From: Streptomyces sp. NBC_00620
GTDB taxonomy: Bacteria; Actinomycetota; Actinomycetes; Streptomycetales; Streptomycetaceae
DNA: 64,000 nucleotides
Assembly: GCF_026341825.1 (NCBI RefSeq)
Contig: NZ_JAPENY010000001.1
Location: 1,426,001-1,490,000 of the forward strand
Reading direction: 5' to 3'
Positions within the stretch are counted from its first letter, which is position 1. Each line of letters starts with the position of its first letter. Shown here one piece after another: positions 24,362-33,767 of this stretch. The position numbers and the translations under genes are program-made. The notes under the pieces were generated by a model. The model ran no database searches. It saw nothing but the letters and a program-made list of their open reading frames with translations, and was not told where the DNA came from.

Positions 24362-27178
24362 CTAGCCCTCCGAAGCCGCCGTCTTCTTCGCGACGGCCTT
24401 CTTGGCGGGGGCCTTCTTGGCAGCCGTCTTCGAAGTCGTCGTCTTCTTGGCAGCGGTTTTCTTGGCGGGGGCCTTCTTGGTGGCCGTTTTCTTGGCCGGA
24501 GCCTTCTTCGCGGTCTTCTTGGCCGGCGACTTGGCGCGCTTCTCGGCGAGCAGCTCGAAGCCGCGCTCCGGGGTGATCTCCTCGACGCTGTCGTCGGACC
24601 GCAGGGTCGCGTTGGTCTCGCCGTCGGTCACGTACGGCCCGAAACGGCCGTCCTTGACGACGACGGGCTTCCCGCTGACCGGGTCCTCGCCCAGCTCCTT
24701 CAGCGGCGGCTTGGCGGCCGCACGCCCGCGCTGCTTGGGCTGGGAGTAGATCTCCAGCGCCTCTTCGAGGGTGATCGTGAAGAGCTGGTCCTCGGCGGTG
24801 AGGGACCGCGAGTCCGTGCCCTTCTTCAGGTACGGCCCGTAGCGCCCGTTCTGCGCGGTGATCTCCACGCCCTCGGCGTCCTTGCCCACCACACGCGGCA
24901 GCGACATCAGCTTCAGTGCGTCGTCCAGCGTCACCGTGTCGAGCGACATCGCCTTGAAGAGCGAGGCCGTCCGCGGCTTGACGGCGTTCTTGCCCGTCTT
25001 CGGGGTGCCCTCGGGGAGCACCTCGGTGACGTACGGGCCGTAGCGGCCGTCGCGAGCGATGACCTGGTGGCCGGTCACCGGGTCGGCACCGAGCTCGAAG
25101 TCGCCGCTCGGCTTGGCGAGCAGTTCCTCGGCGAGCTCGATCGTCAGCTCGTCGGGGGCCAGGTCCTCGGGCACGTCCGCGCGCTGGTGGTTCTCGGAGT
25201 CCTTCTCGCCGCGCTCGACGTACGGGCCGTAGCGCCCGACGCGCAGCATGATGTCGCTGCCGGCGACCGGGAAGGACGACACCTCGCGGGCGTCGATGGC
25301 GCCCAGGTCGGTGACGAGCTCCTTGAGGCCGCCGAGGTGGTCGCCGTCGCCGTTCCCGGCCTCGGCGGCACCCCTCGCTTCGCCCTCGCCGAAGTAGAAG
25401 CGCCGCAGCCACGGGATGGACTGCGCCTCGCCCCGCGCGATGCGGTCGAGGTCGTCCTCCATCTTGGCGGTGAAGTCGTAGTCGACGAGGCGCCCGAAGT
25501 GCTTCTCCAGCAGATTGACCACGGCGAAGCTCAGGAAGGACGGCACGAGGGCCGTGCCCTTCTTGAACACATAGCCGCGGTCGAGGATCGTGCCGATGAT
25601 CGACGCGTACGTCGACGGGCGGCCGATCTCGCGCTCTTCGAGCTCCTTGACGAGGCTGGCCTCGGTGTAGCGGGCCGGGGGCTTGGTGGCGTGCCCGTCG
25701 ACCGTGATCTCCTCGGCGGACAGCGGGTCGCCCTCGGCCACCTGCGGCAGCCGGCGCTCGCGGTCGTCCAGCTCGGCGTTCGGGTCGTCCGCGCCCTCGA
25801 CGTACGCCTTGAGGAAGCCGTGGAAGGTGATCGTCTTGCCGGACGCGCTGAACTCGGCGTCGCGGCCGTCGGCGGACCTGCCCGCGATCTTGACGGTGAC
25901 GGAGTTGCCGACCGCGTCCTTCATCTGGGAGGCGACGGTCCGCTTCCAGATCAGCTCGTACAGCCGGAACTGGTCACCGGTCAGGCCCGTCTCGGCCGGG
26001 GTGCGGAACCGGTCGCCCGAGGGGCGGATCGCCTCGTGCGCCTCCTGGGCGTTCTTGACCTTTCCGGCGTACGTGCGCGGCTTGTCCGGCAGGTAGTCGG
26101 CGCCGTACAGCTGCGTGACCTGGGTGCGGGCGGCGGTGATCGCCGTCTCCGACAGGGTCGTGGAGTCCGTACGCATATAGGTGATGAAGCCGTTCTCGTA
26201 CAGCTTCTGCGCCACCTGCATGGTCGCCTTCGCACCGAAGCCGAGCTTGCGCGAGGCCTCCTGCTGGAGCGTCGTCGTACGGAACGGGGCGTAGGGCGAG
26301 CGGCGGTACGGCTTGGACTCGACCGAGCGGACCGCGAAGTCCGTGTTCTCCAGGGCGGCGGCGAGCGCGCGGGCGTTCGTCTCGTCCAGGTGGAGCGTGT
26401 TGGCGCCCTTGATCTGGCCGAGGGAGTCGAAGTCGCGTCCCTGGGCGACGCGCTTGCCGTCGACGGCCGTGAGGCGGGCGACCAGCTGCGAGGGGTCCGA
26501 GGCGTCACCCGTGCGACCGGTGCCGAAGGTGCCCGTCAGGTCCCAGTACTCGGCGGAGCGGAAGGCGATGCGCTCGCGCTCCCGCTCGACGACGAGCCGG
26601 GTCGCCACGGACTGCACACGGCCGGCCGACAGGCGCGGCATGACCTTCTTCCACAGGACCGGCGAGACCTCGTAGCCGTAGAGGCGGTCGAGGATGCGGC
26701 GGGTCTCCTGGGCGTCGACCATGCGCTGGTTGAGCTCGCGCGGGTTGGCGACGGCGCTGCGGATCGCGTCCTTGGTGATCTCGTGGAAGACCATCCGGTG
26801 GACGGGAACCTTGGGCTTCAGGACCTCGAGGAGGTGCCACGCGATGGCCTCGCCCTCGCGGTCCTCATCGGTGGCGAGGAAGAGTTCGTCGGAGTCCTTC
26901 AGCAGGTCCTTGAGCTTCTTGACCTGAGCCTTCTTGTCAGCGTTGACCACGTAGATCGGCTGGAAGTCGTTCTCGACGTCCACGCCGAGGCGGCGCACCT
27001 CGCCGGTGTACTCCTCGGGCACCTCCGCGGCGCCGTTGGGAAGGTCACGGATGTGCCCGACGCTCGCTTCGACGACATAGCCGGGGCCGAGATAGCCCTT
27101 GATCGTCTTCGCCTTGGCAGGCGACTCGACGATGACGAGTCGGCGGCCGCCGTGTGCGGTGTCGCTGGTCGGGGACAA
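24362..27178 (-). CDS. topA: DNA topoisomerase I
   Basis: A 938-aa type IA topoisomerase that relaxes negative supercoils. TOPRIM: RRLVIVESPAKAKTIKGYLG and LATDEDREGEAIAWHL (acidic DxDxE triad). Active-site region ENGFITYMRTDSTTLS with Tyr334. RLSAGRVQSVATRLVVERE is a conserved backbone helix. Four C-terminal repeats of the GRYGPYV type (e.g. RVGRYGPYVERGEKD, RDGRYGPYVTEVLP) follow instead of zinc fingers, and the last 60 residues are a Lys/Ala repeat tail (KKAPAKKTATKKAPAKKTAA) as in Streptomyces and Mycobacterium enzymes. Start is taken as TTG 27178, matching the family N-terminus MSPTSDTAHGGRRLVIVESP. Confidence 0.93.
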   Translation of the reverse strand: MSPTSDTAHGGRRLVIVESPAKAKTIKGYLGPGYVVEASVGHIRDLPNGAAEVPEEYTGEVRRLGVDVENDFQPIYVVNADKKAQVKKLKDLLKDSDELFLATDEDREGEAIAWHLLEVLKPKVPVHRMVFHEITKDAIRSAVANPRELNQRMVDAQETRRILDRLYGYEVSPVLWKKVMPRLSAGRVQSVATRLVVERERERIAFRSAEYWDLTGTFGTGRTGDASDPSQLVARLTAVDGKRVAQGRDFDSLGQIKGANTLHLDETNARALAAALENTDFAVRSVESKPYRRSPYAPFRTTTLQQEASRKLGFGAKATMQVAQKLYENGFITYMRTDSTTLSETAITAARTQVTQLYGADYLPDKPRTYAGKVKNAQEAHEAIRPSGDRFRTPAETGLTGDQFRLYELIWKRTVASQMKDAVGNSVTVKIAGRSADGRDAEFSASGKTITFHGFLKAYVEGADDPNAELDDRERRLPQVAEGDPLSAEEITVDGHATKPPARYTEASLVKELEEREIGRPSTYASIIGTILDRGYVFKKGTALVPSFLSFAVVNLLEKHFGRLVDYDFTAKMEDDLDRIARGEAQSIPWLRRFYFGEGEARGAAEAGNGDGDHLGGLKELVTDLGAIDAREVSSFPVAGSDIMLRVGRYGPYVERGEKDSENHQRADVPEDLAPDELTIELAEELLAKPSGDFELGADPVTGHQVIARDGRYGPYVTEVLPEGTPKTGKNAVKPRTASLFKAMSLDTVTLDDALKLMSLPRVVGKDAEGVEITAQNGRYGPYLKKGTDSRSLTAEDQLFTITLEEALEIYSQPKQRGRAAAKPPLKELGEDPVSGKPVVVKDGRFGPYVTDGETNATLRSDDSVEEITPERGFELLAEKRAKSPAKKTAKKAPAKKTATKKAPAKKTAAKKTTTSKTAAKKAPAKKAVAKKTAASEG

Positions 27179-27414
27179 CTTCGCTCTTCTCTCCGGTCGA
27201 CGCGGGGGATCTCCCCAGGCCTTGCTCCCGGGGGTCGGGTCGTGCTGACGCTGCGGAGTGTGACGGTACATCCCGCCCCCGTGTCAAACGGGAAAAGCCC
27301 GCAACGGCCACTCGAACGGTAACCCGACTACCGCCATTCCTGCCGCCCGGAGTGTCGACCAGCCGTTTCGGCACTATCCGGAGTGTGACCTCCCAGTTAC
27401 CGAAGTCGATGCCC

Positions 27415-27612
27415 TCACGCGCGCGTGATGCACCAGATCGCAAGCGCCAGTGCCCCCACTCCGGCGACGCTCGCAAGCGTCGCCGATGCGACGCGGTTCA
27501 CACCGACGGCGACGGGCTCGCCACGGCGCACCCTGGTCGCGGTCCAGGCCAGCAGTCCGCCTCCGAACAGCGCGAACACCACCCCCGCGAAGATCGCCGG
27601 TCCGCTTTCCAC
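27415..27612 (-). CDS. Small two-helix membrane protein
   Basis: A 65-aa protein from a GTG preceded by GGAAGGG. Two hydrophobic segments: AIFAGVVFALFGGGLLAWTA and SVAGVGALALAIWCI, with a short basic loop between them. It lies between topA and a methyltransferase gene on the same strand. Unknown function; conserved position in Streptomyces by my recollection. The adjoining gap 27613-27896 holds nothing I can support. Confidence 0.7.
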   Translation of the reverse strand: MESGPAIFAGVVFALFGGGLLAWTATRVRRGEPVAVGVNRVASATLASVAGVGALALAIWCITRA

Positions 27613-27896
27613 GGTTATGCCCTTCCGCCCGAGTCTCCAGGGTCGGGACGCTGACAGGCCCCGGCGGCGAGCACAAGAACCCATGGTGAACACCAGGCGG
27701 CCGACACCTCATGAGCCCCATGCGATCGCCCGATGCGGGCGACTTCCCACCCGTTTTTCCTGTGCGGCCGGTTCGGATCCGGGCGCCCAACTCGACGCGA
27801 ACTTGTCGCTGCCCGGCTTCGGGATGCCAGAAGTCGTACGCACTCAGCGGTACGGATACGCCTCGGGCACGATGCCGCCGGGACGCCCTCACCACT

Positions 27897-29423
27897 TCAT
27901 CCCACCGGCTCGATGAACCCCTGCTCCACCAGCAGCCGGATCTGCGCGGGCGTCCGGTCCCGCAACAACACCGGATCCTCGCCGACCAGTTGGGCGATGG
28001 CGTCCAGAATCCGTCCGGCGCTCAGCGTGCCGTCGCACACGCCGGCGAAGCCCGCGCCGACCGTGTCCACCTTCGTCGCCCGGCGCATCCCACGGTTCTG
28101 ACGCAGCACCACGTGCTCCGGGTCCTCGGCGCCGGGCAGCCCGACCTGCTCCTGGACGACCTCGGCCACGAGCGTGAAGTGCCCGGCGAGCAGGGCGGCA
28201 TCGTCGTGCGCCCGCAGGTAGTCGACGCGCTCGAAATGCGCGCGCACGGCCTCACCGAGCGGCTGTTCGACGGAGTGCGGCCACTCCTCGACGGTGATCG
28301 AGGGCTGGGCGGCGGCCGTCCTGCGCAGCGTGATCCACCCGAAGCCGACCGACTTCACCTTGCGCGCCTCGAACTCGTCCAGCCAGGCGTCGTACCGCGC
28401 CTGGTACTCGGCGGGATCCACCCGGTGGTCGCCCGCGTCGCGCAGCCACAACTCGGCGTACTGCGTGACGTCCTGGACCTCGCGCTGCACGATCCACGCG
28501 TCACAGCCGCGCGGCACCCACGACCGGAGCCGGTCCTGCCAGTCCTCCCCCTCCACGTGCTGCCAGTTGGCCAGAAACTGCGCGTACCCCCCGTCCCTGA
28601 GGCGTGCCCCCGCCTGCTGAACGAGCGTCCGGCAGAGATCGTCCCCGCCCATTCCGCCGTCGCGGTAGGTGAGCCGGGCGCCCGGCGAGATCACGAAGGG
28701 CGGGTTCGAGACGATCAGGTCGTACGTCTCGTCGGCGACCGGTTCGAAGAGGGAGCCCTCGCGCAGATCGGCGGCCGGGGCGCCGGAGAGCGCGAGGGTC
28801 AGCGCCGTGATGTGCAGCGCACGCGGGTTGAGGTCGGTCGCGGTCACGCGTGTGGCGTGCTGTGCGGCGTGCAGAGCCTGGATCCCGGAGCCGGTGCCGA
28901 GGTCGAGGGCCGACTCCACCGGCGTACGCACGGTGATGCCCGCAAGGGTCGTGGAGGCCCCGCCCACGCCGAGCACGACGCCTTCGTCCCGGCTGCCGAT
29001 GCCGCCCGCGCCACCGACGGCACACCCCAGGTCGGACACGATGAACCAGTCCTGCCCGTCGGAACCTCCGTACGGCCGGATGTCCACACTCGCGGCGACC
29101 TCGTCCCCGCCCACCCGCGCCAGCCAGCCGGCCTCCACACAGTCCTCGACCGGCAGAACGTCCGCCACACGCGCGTGCGGCACGGGCTGCTGCAACAGGA
29201 ACAGCCGTACGAGCGTCTCCAGCGGGGTGTCCCCCCGGGTGGCCCGGAGCGCGGGCACGGTCTCACTGCGCGCCAGCGCCGCGTACGCGGGGGCGCCGAG
29301 CAGGTCGAGCAGGCCGTCGACGGTGAAGGAGGCCCCGAGCAGGGCGTCCCGCAACCGGGCGGCGACATCGACACGACCGGACGAGGGCAGGGGTGACTGG
29401 CTGGTGTGGCTCACATCCCCCAT
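27897..29423 (-). CDS. Methyltransferase of the N5-glutamine/N6-adenine type (NPPF motif) with an extra N-terminal domain
   Basis: A 508-aa protein. An N-terminal helical domain (about 1-150) is followed by SAM motif I SALDLGTGSGIQALHAAQHA, TDLNPRALHITALTLAL, and the catalytic motif YDLIVSNPPFVISP, shared by PrmC, RsmC and N6-adenine methyltransferases. A C-terminal winged-helix-like region (about 400-508) may bind nucleic acid. The substrate is likely rRNA, release factor or DNA; sequence alone does not decide. Start: ATG 29423, or GTG 29414 directly after a G-rich stretch. The upstream DNA holds two DnaA boxes. Confidence 0.8.
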   Translation of the reverse strand: MGDVSHTSQSPLPSSGRVDVAARLRDALLGASFTVDGLLDLLGAPAYAALARSETVPALRATRGDTPLETLVRLFLLQQPVPHARVADVLPVEDCVEAGWLARVGGDEVAASVDIRPYGGSDGQDWFIVSDLGCAVGGAGGIGSRDEGVVLGVGGASTTLAGITVRTPVESALDLGTGSGIQALHAAQHATRVTATDLNPRALHITALTLALSGAPAADLREGSLFEPVADETYDLIVSNPPFVISPGARLTYRDGGMGGDDLCRTLVQQAGARLRDGGYAQFLANWQHVEGEDWQDRLRSWVPRGCDAWIVQREVQDVTQYAELWLRDAGDHRVDPAEYQARYDAWLDEFEARKVKSVGFGWITLRRTAAAQPSITVEEWPHSVEQPLGEAVRAHFERVDYLRAHDDAALLAGHFTLVAEVVQEQVGLPGAEDPEHVVLRQNRGMRRATKVDTVGAGFAGVCDGTLSAGRILDAIAQLVGEDPVLLRDRTPAQIRLLVEQGFIEPVG

Positions 29424-29455
29424 TGTGTCCGCTTCCGCCGACGCGGGCGTGCACC

Positions 29456-29497
29456 TGTGGACAAGCCCGCGCCGACCCCTCGTAGGCCTGTGGACAA
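29456..29497 (-). promoter_or_regulatory. Two perfect DnaA boxes 33 bp apart
   Basis: TGTGGACAA at 29456-29464 and 29489-29497, each the complement of the consensus TTGTCCACA, on the same strand and three helical turns apart, just upstream of the methyltransferase gene. DnaA binding here could affect transcription or titrate DnaA; this is inferred. Confidence 0.45.
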
Positions 29498-29530
29498 GTC
29501 CGCCCCGTGAGCCGCGCAGGGCACACCGAA

Positions 29531-29556
29531 GGCCCGGCACGCACGCGTACCGGGCC
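29531..29556 (-). terminator. Hairpin after the lipoprotein gene
   Basis: GGCCCGG and CCGGGCC with a 12-nt loop, between the lipoprotein stop (29619) and the methyltransferase start. Confidence 0.5.
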
Positions 29557-29618
29557 CTCTTTCGGTTGACGAACGATCGCCCTCCCGGGATCGGCCCAGG
29601 AGAATCGGCGCGTCCGGA

Positions 29619-30197
29619 TCAGCCCTCGGTCGACGAAGGCGAGGCCGACGTGGACGCCGACTTGCAGCTCTCCTGCGTCGCCATCGCCTTGCCGACGTCT
29701 CCCTCTTCGAGCTTCTTGAGGGCGTCGTTGCCGGTCTTGCTCAGCTTGCCCAACTGCTCGGCGACACCGCTGAGTCCGTCGGCGAACTTCGCCTGGTCCT
29801 TGGTGTTGAGCGCATCCGACTGCTTCACCAGGTCGGCGTAGGACGCGGAGAGGGCGTTGAGCTCCTTGACCGCGTCCTCCTGCTTCTTCTTGCCGTCGTC
29901 GACGTCCGGCGGCCCGACGTTCTCGATGCCGGTCGCCATCGTCTTGTAGGCGTCGGAGATGTCCTGGAAGCCCGTGGAGTCGGCCTTCTGGACCTCTTCC
30001 GGCGTGCTGTCGTCCGAGGTCTCCTTCTGGATCTGGGCGTTGGCTGCCGCGATCTTCTGGATCTGCGGCTGCACCGCGTCACAGACCTGCTTGGCCCAGG
30101 AGTTGAGCTTGTCGTTGCCGTCGTCGCTGCTGCATCCCGACAGCGCCAGTACCAGTACCGCACCGCCGGACAGTGCGGCCGCGAGCTTCTTGTTCAC
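29619..30197 (-). CDS. Small secreted lipoprotein, helical
   Basis: A 192-aa lipoprotein: MNKKLAAALSGGAVLVLALS then GC gives the lipobox. The mature part is helical and charged (CDAVQPQIQKIAAANAQIQK, VKELNALSASYADLVKQSDA, EQLGKLSKTGNDALKKLEEG), ending in a Ser/Thr-rich tail. A Cys in SWAKQVCDAV and one in QESCKS may form a disulfide. GGAAGGG precedes the GTG start. Located between the pyrophosphatase and methyltransferase genes; function unknown. Confidence 0.8.
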   Translation of the reverse strand: MNKKLAAALSGGAVLVLALSGCSSDDGNDKLNSWAKQVCDAVQPQIQKIAAANAQIQKETSDDSTPEEVQKADSTGFQDISDAYKTMATGIENVGPPDVDDGKKKQEDAVKELNALSASYADLVKQSDALNTKDQAKFADGLSGVAEQLGKLSKTGNDALKKLEEGDVGKAMATQESCKSASTSASPSSTEG

Positions 30198-30343
30198 CGG
30201 ATTGGTCCCTTCCATGGCTCTCGGCCCCGGAACATACACGCCACGCGCGCAACATTCGTACGCCGAATGTCCGCTTGGACGCCTTTTAGAGCCGTTTGCA
30301 CCAAGCGAGAGAAGGCTCACGGAGAAGGTGTGAACACACACAA

Positions 30344-30383
30344 GGCGGGCGGACGGCACGTGTGCACGCGCCGTCCGCCCGCC
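30344..30383 (-). terminator. 14-bp stem terminator of the pyrophosphatase gene
   Basis: GGCGGGCGGACGGC and its exact complement separated by 12 nt, about 60 bp downstream of the pyrophosphatase stop on the minus strand. Confidence 0.65.
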
Positions 30384-30441
30384 CATTGAGTGGAGCCCTT
30401 CGGAACCCTGACCAGGTGCGAGGCCAGGCACCGTGCGACCC

Positions 30442-32847
30442 CTACGACACCACTGCGGGGTCGGCCGCCTTGGCCACCCTTTCCGCGTTGCCTTCGTCAC
30501 CCACGGCGATCCCGCGCCGCTTGGAGATGTACACGGCGCCCACGATGACAGCGATCGAGAGCACCGCGATCAGCACGCGCATCCCGACGCTCTTGTCGTC
30601 GCCGTACGAGAACTTGACGACCGCGGGTGCGATCAGCAACGCCACCAGGTTCATCACCTTGAGCAGCGGGTTGATCGCGGGGCCCGCGGTGTCCTTGAAG
30701 GGGTCACCGACGGTGTCGCCGATCACCGTCGCGGCATGGGCTTCGCTGCCCTTGCCGCCGTGGTGGCCGTCCTCGACGAGTTTCTTCGCGTTGTCCCAGG
30801 CACCGCCCGAGTTCGCGAGGAAGACCGCCATCAGCGTGCCGGTGCCGATCGCTCCCGCGAGGAACGAGCCGAGCGCGCCGACCCCGAGCGAGAAGCCGAT
30901 CGCGATCGGAGTGAGTACGGCGAGCAGACCGGGCGTGGCCAGTTCGCGCAGCGCGTCCTTGGTGCAGATGTCGACGACGCGCCCGTACTCGGGCTTCTCG
31001 GTGTAGTCCATGATCCCGGGGTGCTCGCGGAACTGCCGCCGCACCTCGTAGACCACGGCCCCGGCGGACCGCGATACCGCGTTGATCGCCAGCCCCGAGA
31101 AGAGGAAGACGACCGCGGCGCCCGCGATGAGACCCACCAGGTTGTTGGGCTGCGAGATGTCCATCATCAGGTTCATGGGCGCGCCCGGCCCTGAGACCTT
31201 CTCGCCGACTTCGTTCGCGGCCGTGAGGATCGCGTCGCGGTACGAGCCGAAGAGCGCCGCCGCGGCCAGTACGGCAGTGGCGATGGCGATGCCCTTGGTG
31301 ATGGCCTTGGTGGTGTTGCCCACGGCGTCCAGGTCGGTGAGCACCTGCGCGCCCGCGCCCTCGACGTCACCGGACATCTCGGCGATGCCCTGAGCGTTGT
31401 CGGAGACCGGCCCGAAGGTGTCCATCGCCACGATCACGCCGACCGTGGTGAGCAGACCGGTGCCGGCAAGCGCCACGGCGAAGAGCGCCAGCATGATCGA
31501 CGTACCGCCGAGCAGGAAGGCCCCGTACACGCCGAGGCCGATCAACAGGGCGGTGTAGACGGCCGACTCGAGACCGATGGAGATACCGGCGAGGACGACG
31601 GTGGCCGCGCCGGTGAGCGAACTCTTGCCGATGTCCCGCACGGGACGGCGGGTGGTCTCGGTGAAGTAGCCGGTCAACTGCTGGATCAGCGCGGCCAGGA
31701 CGATGCCGATCGCGACGGCGAGGACCGCGAGGATCCGCGGGTCGCCGTCCTTGGCCGTGATCGCCGCGTCCGTGACGCCGTCGAGGTCGGCGTACTTCCC
31801 CGGCAGATAGGTGTAGACGGCCACGGCCACCAGCACCAGCGAGATCACCGCGGAGATGAAGAACCCCCGGTTGATCGCGGACATGCCGCTGCGGTCGGAG
31901 CGCCGGGGCGCCACCGCGAAGATGCCGACCATCGCGGTGAGTACGCCGATCGCGGGCACGATCAGCGGGAACGCCAGCCCGGCGTCGCCGAACGCGGCCT
32001 TGCCGAGGATCAGCGCGGCGACGAGCGTCACGGCGTAGGACTCGAAGAGGTCCGCGGCCATACCGGCACAGTCGCCGACGTTGTCGCCCACGTTGTCGGC
32101 GATGGTCGCGGCATTGCGCGGATCGTCCTCCGGAATGCCCTGCTCGACCTTGCCGACCAGGTCGGCGCCGACGTCGGCGGCCTTGGTGAAGATGCCGCCG
32201 CCGACACGCATGAACATCGCGATCAGCGCGGCACCGAGACCGAAGCCCTCGAGGACCTTCGGGGCGTCGGCCGCGTACACCAGCACCACACACGAGGCGC
32301 CCAGCAGACCGAGCCCCACCGTGAACATGCCGACGACGCCGCCCGTGCGGAAAGCGATCTTCATGGCTTTGTGCGAGACGGCGGTGAGATCCTTTTCGGG
32401 CTCACCCTCCGCCGGAGTCGCTTCCCTTGCCGCGGCGGCCACGCGGACATTGCTCCGTACGGCGAGCCACATACCGATATAGCCGGTGGTCGCCGAGAAC
32501 GCCGCGCCGATCAAGAAGAAGATCGACCGTCCGGCACGCTGATTCCAGTCGTCCGCCGGAAGCAGCATGAGCAGGAAGAACACCACGGCGGCGAATACCG
32601 CGAGGGTGCGCATCTGCCGTCCCAGGTAGGCATTGGCGCCTTCCTGGATCGCCTTGGCGATCTCCTTCATGCTGTCGGTGCCCTCGCCCGCCGCGAGTAC
32701 CTGGCGCACCAGGACCCCGGCGACCACGAGCGCCGCGAGCGCGACGACTCCGATGACCATCACGATCAGACGGTTGTCATCCGTCAGTACTGCGGCTGCG
32801 AAGGTTGTGGGGTGGTCAAACTGCTGAGGGGTAGAAAGCCCCGCCAT
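30442..32847 (-). CDS. hppA: Membrane proton-translocating pyrophosphatase
   Basis: An 801-aa integral membrane enzyme with about 15-16 helices that hydrolyses PPi and pumps H+. Catalytic motifs: ADVGADLVGKVEQGIPEDDP, DNVGDNVGDCAGMAADLFES, and the late VIGDTVGDPFKDTAGPAINP. The stretch AVGNTTKAITKGIAIA carries Lys where K+-dependent enzymes have Ala (GNTTAA), so this is the K+-independent class. The start MAGLSTPQQFDHPTTFAAAV follows AGGAGG. It ends before a strong terminator and is probably monocistronic. Confidence 0.95.
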   Translation of the reverse strand: MAGLSTPQQFDHPTTFAAAVLTDDNRLIVMVIGVVALAALVVAGVLVRQVLAAGEGTDSMKEIAKAIQEGANAYLGRQMRTLAVFAAVVFFLLMLLPADDWNQRAGRSIFFLIGAAFSATTGYIGMWLAVRSNVRVAAAAREATPAEGEPEKDLTAVSHKAMKIAFRTGGVVGMFTVGLGLLGASCVVLVYAADAPKVLEGFGLGAALIAMFMRVGGGIFTKAADVGADLVGKVEQGIPEDDPRNAATIADNVGDNVGDCAGMAADLFESYAVTLVAALILGKAAFGDAGLAFPLIVPAIGVLTAMVGIFAVAPRRSDRSGMSAINRGFFISAVISLVLVAVAVYTYLPGKYADLDGVTDAAITAKDGDPRILAVLAVAIGIVLAALIQQLTGYFTETTRRPVRDIGKSSLTGAATVVLAGISIGLESAVYTALLIGLGVYGAFLLGGTSIMLALFAVALAGTGLLTTVGVIVAMDTFGPVSDNAQGIAEMSGDVEGAGAQVLTDLDAVGNTTKAITKGIAIATAVLAAAALFGSYRDAILTAANEVGEKVSGPGAPMNLMMDISQPNNLVGLIAGAAVVFLFSGLAINAVSRSAGAVVYEVRRQFREHPGIMDYTEKPEYGRVVDICTKDALRELATPGLLAVLTPIAIGFSLGVGALGSFLAGAIGTGTLMAVFLANSGGAWDNAKKLVEDGHHGGKGSEAHAATVIGDTVGDPFKDTAGPAINPLLKVMNLVALLIAPAVVKFSYGDDKSVGMRVLIAVLSIAVIVGAVYISKRRGIAVGDEGNAERVAKAADPAVVS

Positions 32848-33108
32848 TCGTCCTCCTTGACGCCTGTGCTGAGCTCAAGATGTGGACGGATTGTAGGTAC
32901 CGGAACCTGATCAAAACAGTGGGCGGTAAACGGAATTCGCCTTCACATGCTCTTCAGCAAATGATCGCCGGGTATCCATGGGGCTCGAAAGAGGTAATGC
33001 CCCAAAACCGTTGACGCTTGATCAAATAATCGCGCGAATGATCGTGAATCAATTCACGAAAAGGGGCCCGTGAGACGAACGAGCCGGCCGTGCGAGTGCC
33101 GGACATGC

Positions 33109-33137
33109 AGAAGGGCCCTGCTCAGCAGGGCCCTTCT
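33109..33137 (-). terminator. Perfect 14-bp hairpin after the anti-sigma factor gene
   Basis: AGAAGGGCCCTGCT, one base, AGCAGGGCCCTTCT. It lies 66 bp downstream of the anti-sigma stop (33203) on the minus strand and would also insulate the pyrophosphatase promoter. The rest of 32848-33202 is an AT-richer leader without a gene. Confidence 0.7.
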
Positions 33138-33202
33138 GGTTACCCACGTCGTCACTTACGAGGTTGGAGGTGGGGGTGGAGTCAGGGGGTGAGACGGGGA
33201 TG

Positions 33203-33640
33203 TCAGGGAACGAGCGGGGCCGGCGGCGTGGTCGGCCAGCTCATCCTGATCAGTCCGCCGTTCTCCCCGGCGGTGACCTCGACGTCGTCGACGAGGCCGC
33301 TGATGACCGCGAGCCCCATCTCGTCCTCCTCGGTCTCCGCGTCCGGGTCGCCGGGGGAGGCGCCGGGCACCGACTCACCGGGAGCCGTGCGCGGCGCTTC
33401 GTCGCCGACCTCGATGGAGAACTGCTTCTCCTCCTCGATCAGCAGCACCCGCACCGGCGCCGAGATACCGCTGCTCTGGTGCAGTCCGACGGCACGGGTA
33501 CAGGCCTCGCCGACAGCGAGTCTGACCTCGTCGAGTACGGCCTCGTCCACTCCGGCCCTGCGCGCCACCGCTGCCGCCACCAGTCGGGCGGTCCTGACGT
33601 GCTCGGGCAGCGCGCTGAAGCGGAGCTCAACGGTGGCCAT
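33203..33640 (-). CDS. Anti-sigma factor (RsbW-like ATP-binding kinase), partner gene of bldG
   Basis: A 145-aa GHKL-type protein: ATVELRFSALPEHVRTARLV at the start, N-box-like ELDEVRLAVGEACTRAVGLH (read LDEVRLAVGEACTRAV), then VGDEAPRTAP and the G-box area DEMGLAVISGLVDDVEV near the end. Proteins of this class bind a sigma factor and phosphorylate an STAS antagonist. It lies 127 bp downstream of bldG on the same strand, the arrangement known for bldG and its anti-sigma gene in S. coelicolor. An acidic insertion (GESVPGASPGDPDAETEEDE) lies between the N and G boxes. RBS GAGGGGG. Confidence 0.88.
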   Translation of the reverse strand: MATVELRFSALPEHVRTARLVAAAVARRAGVDEAVLDEVRLAVGEACTRAVGLHQSSGISAPVRVLLIEEEKQFSIEVGDEAPRTAPGESVPGASPGDPDAETEEDEMGLAVISGLVDDVEVTAGENGGLIRMSWPTTPPAPLVP

Positions 33641-33767
33641 GCATCCCCCTCAGCTACGGGCGTGCTGTCGGAGGGCCGGGCCACCAGGGCCCGGTCCCCC
33701 CTTCCTTGCTTCTGCCGTCATGGGCGCGCGACTTCTGCCGTCCGTCGGCTCGCGGCCCGCGGACGGG

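Noticed and set aside
22103..27322. Very long plus-strand frames opposite tmk and topA (728 and 1003 codons)
   Set aside because: High GC leaves the opposite strand open. Their translations are Arg/Gly/Asp-rich without motifs, while the minus-strand products have complete enzyme signatures.
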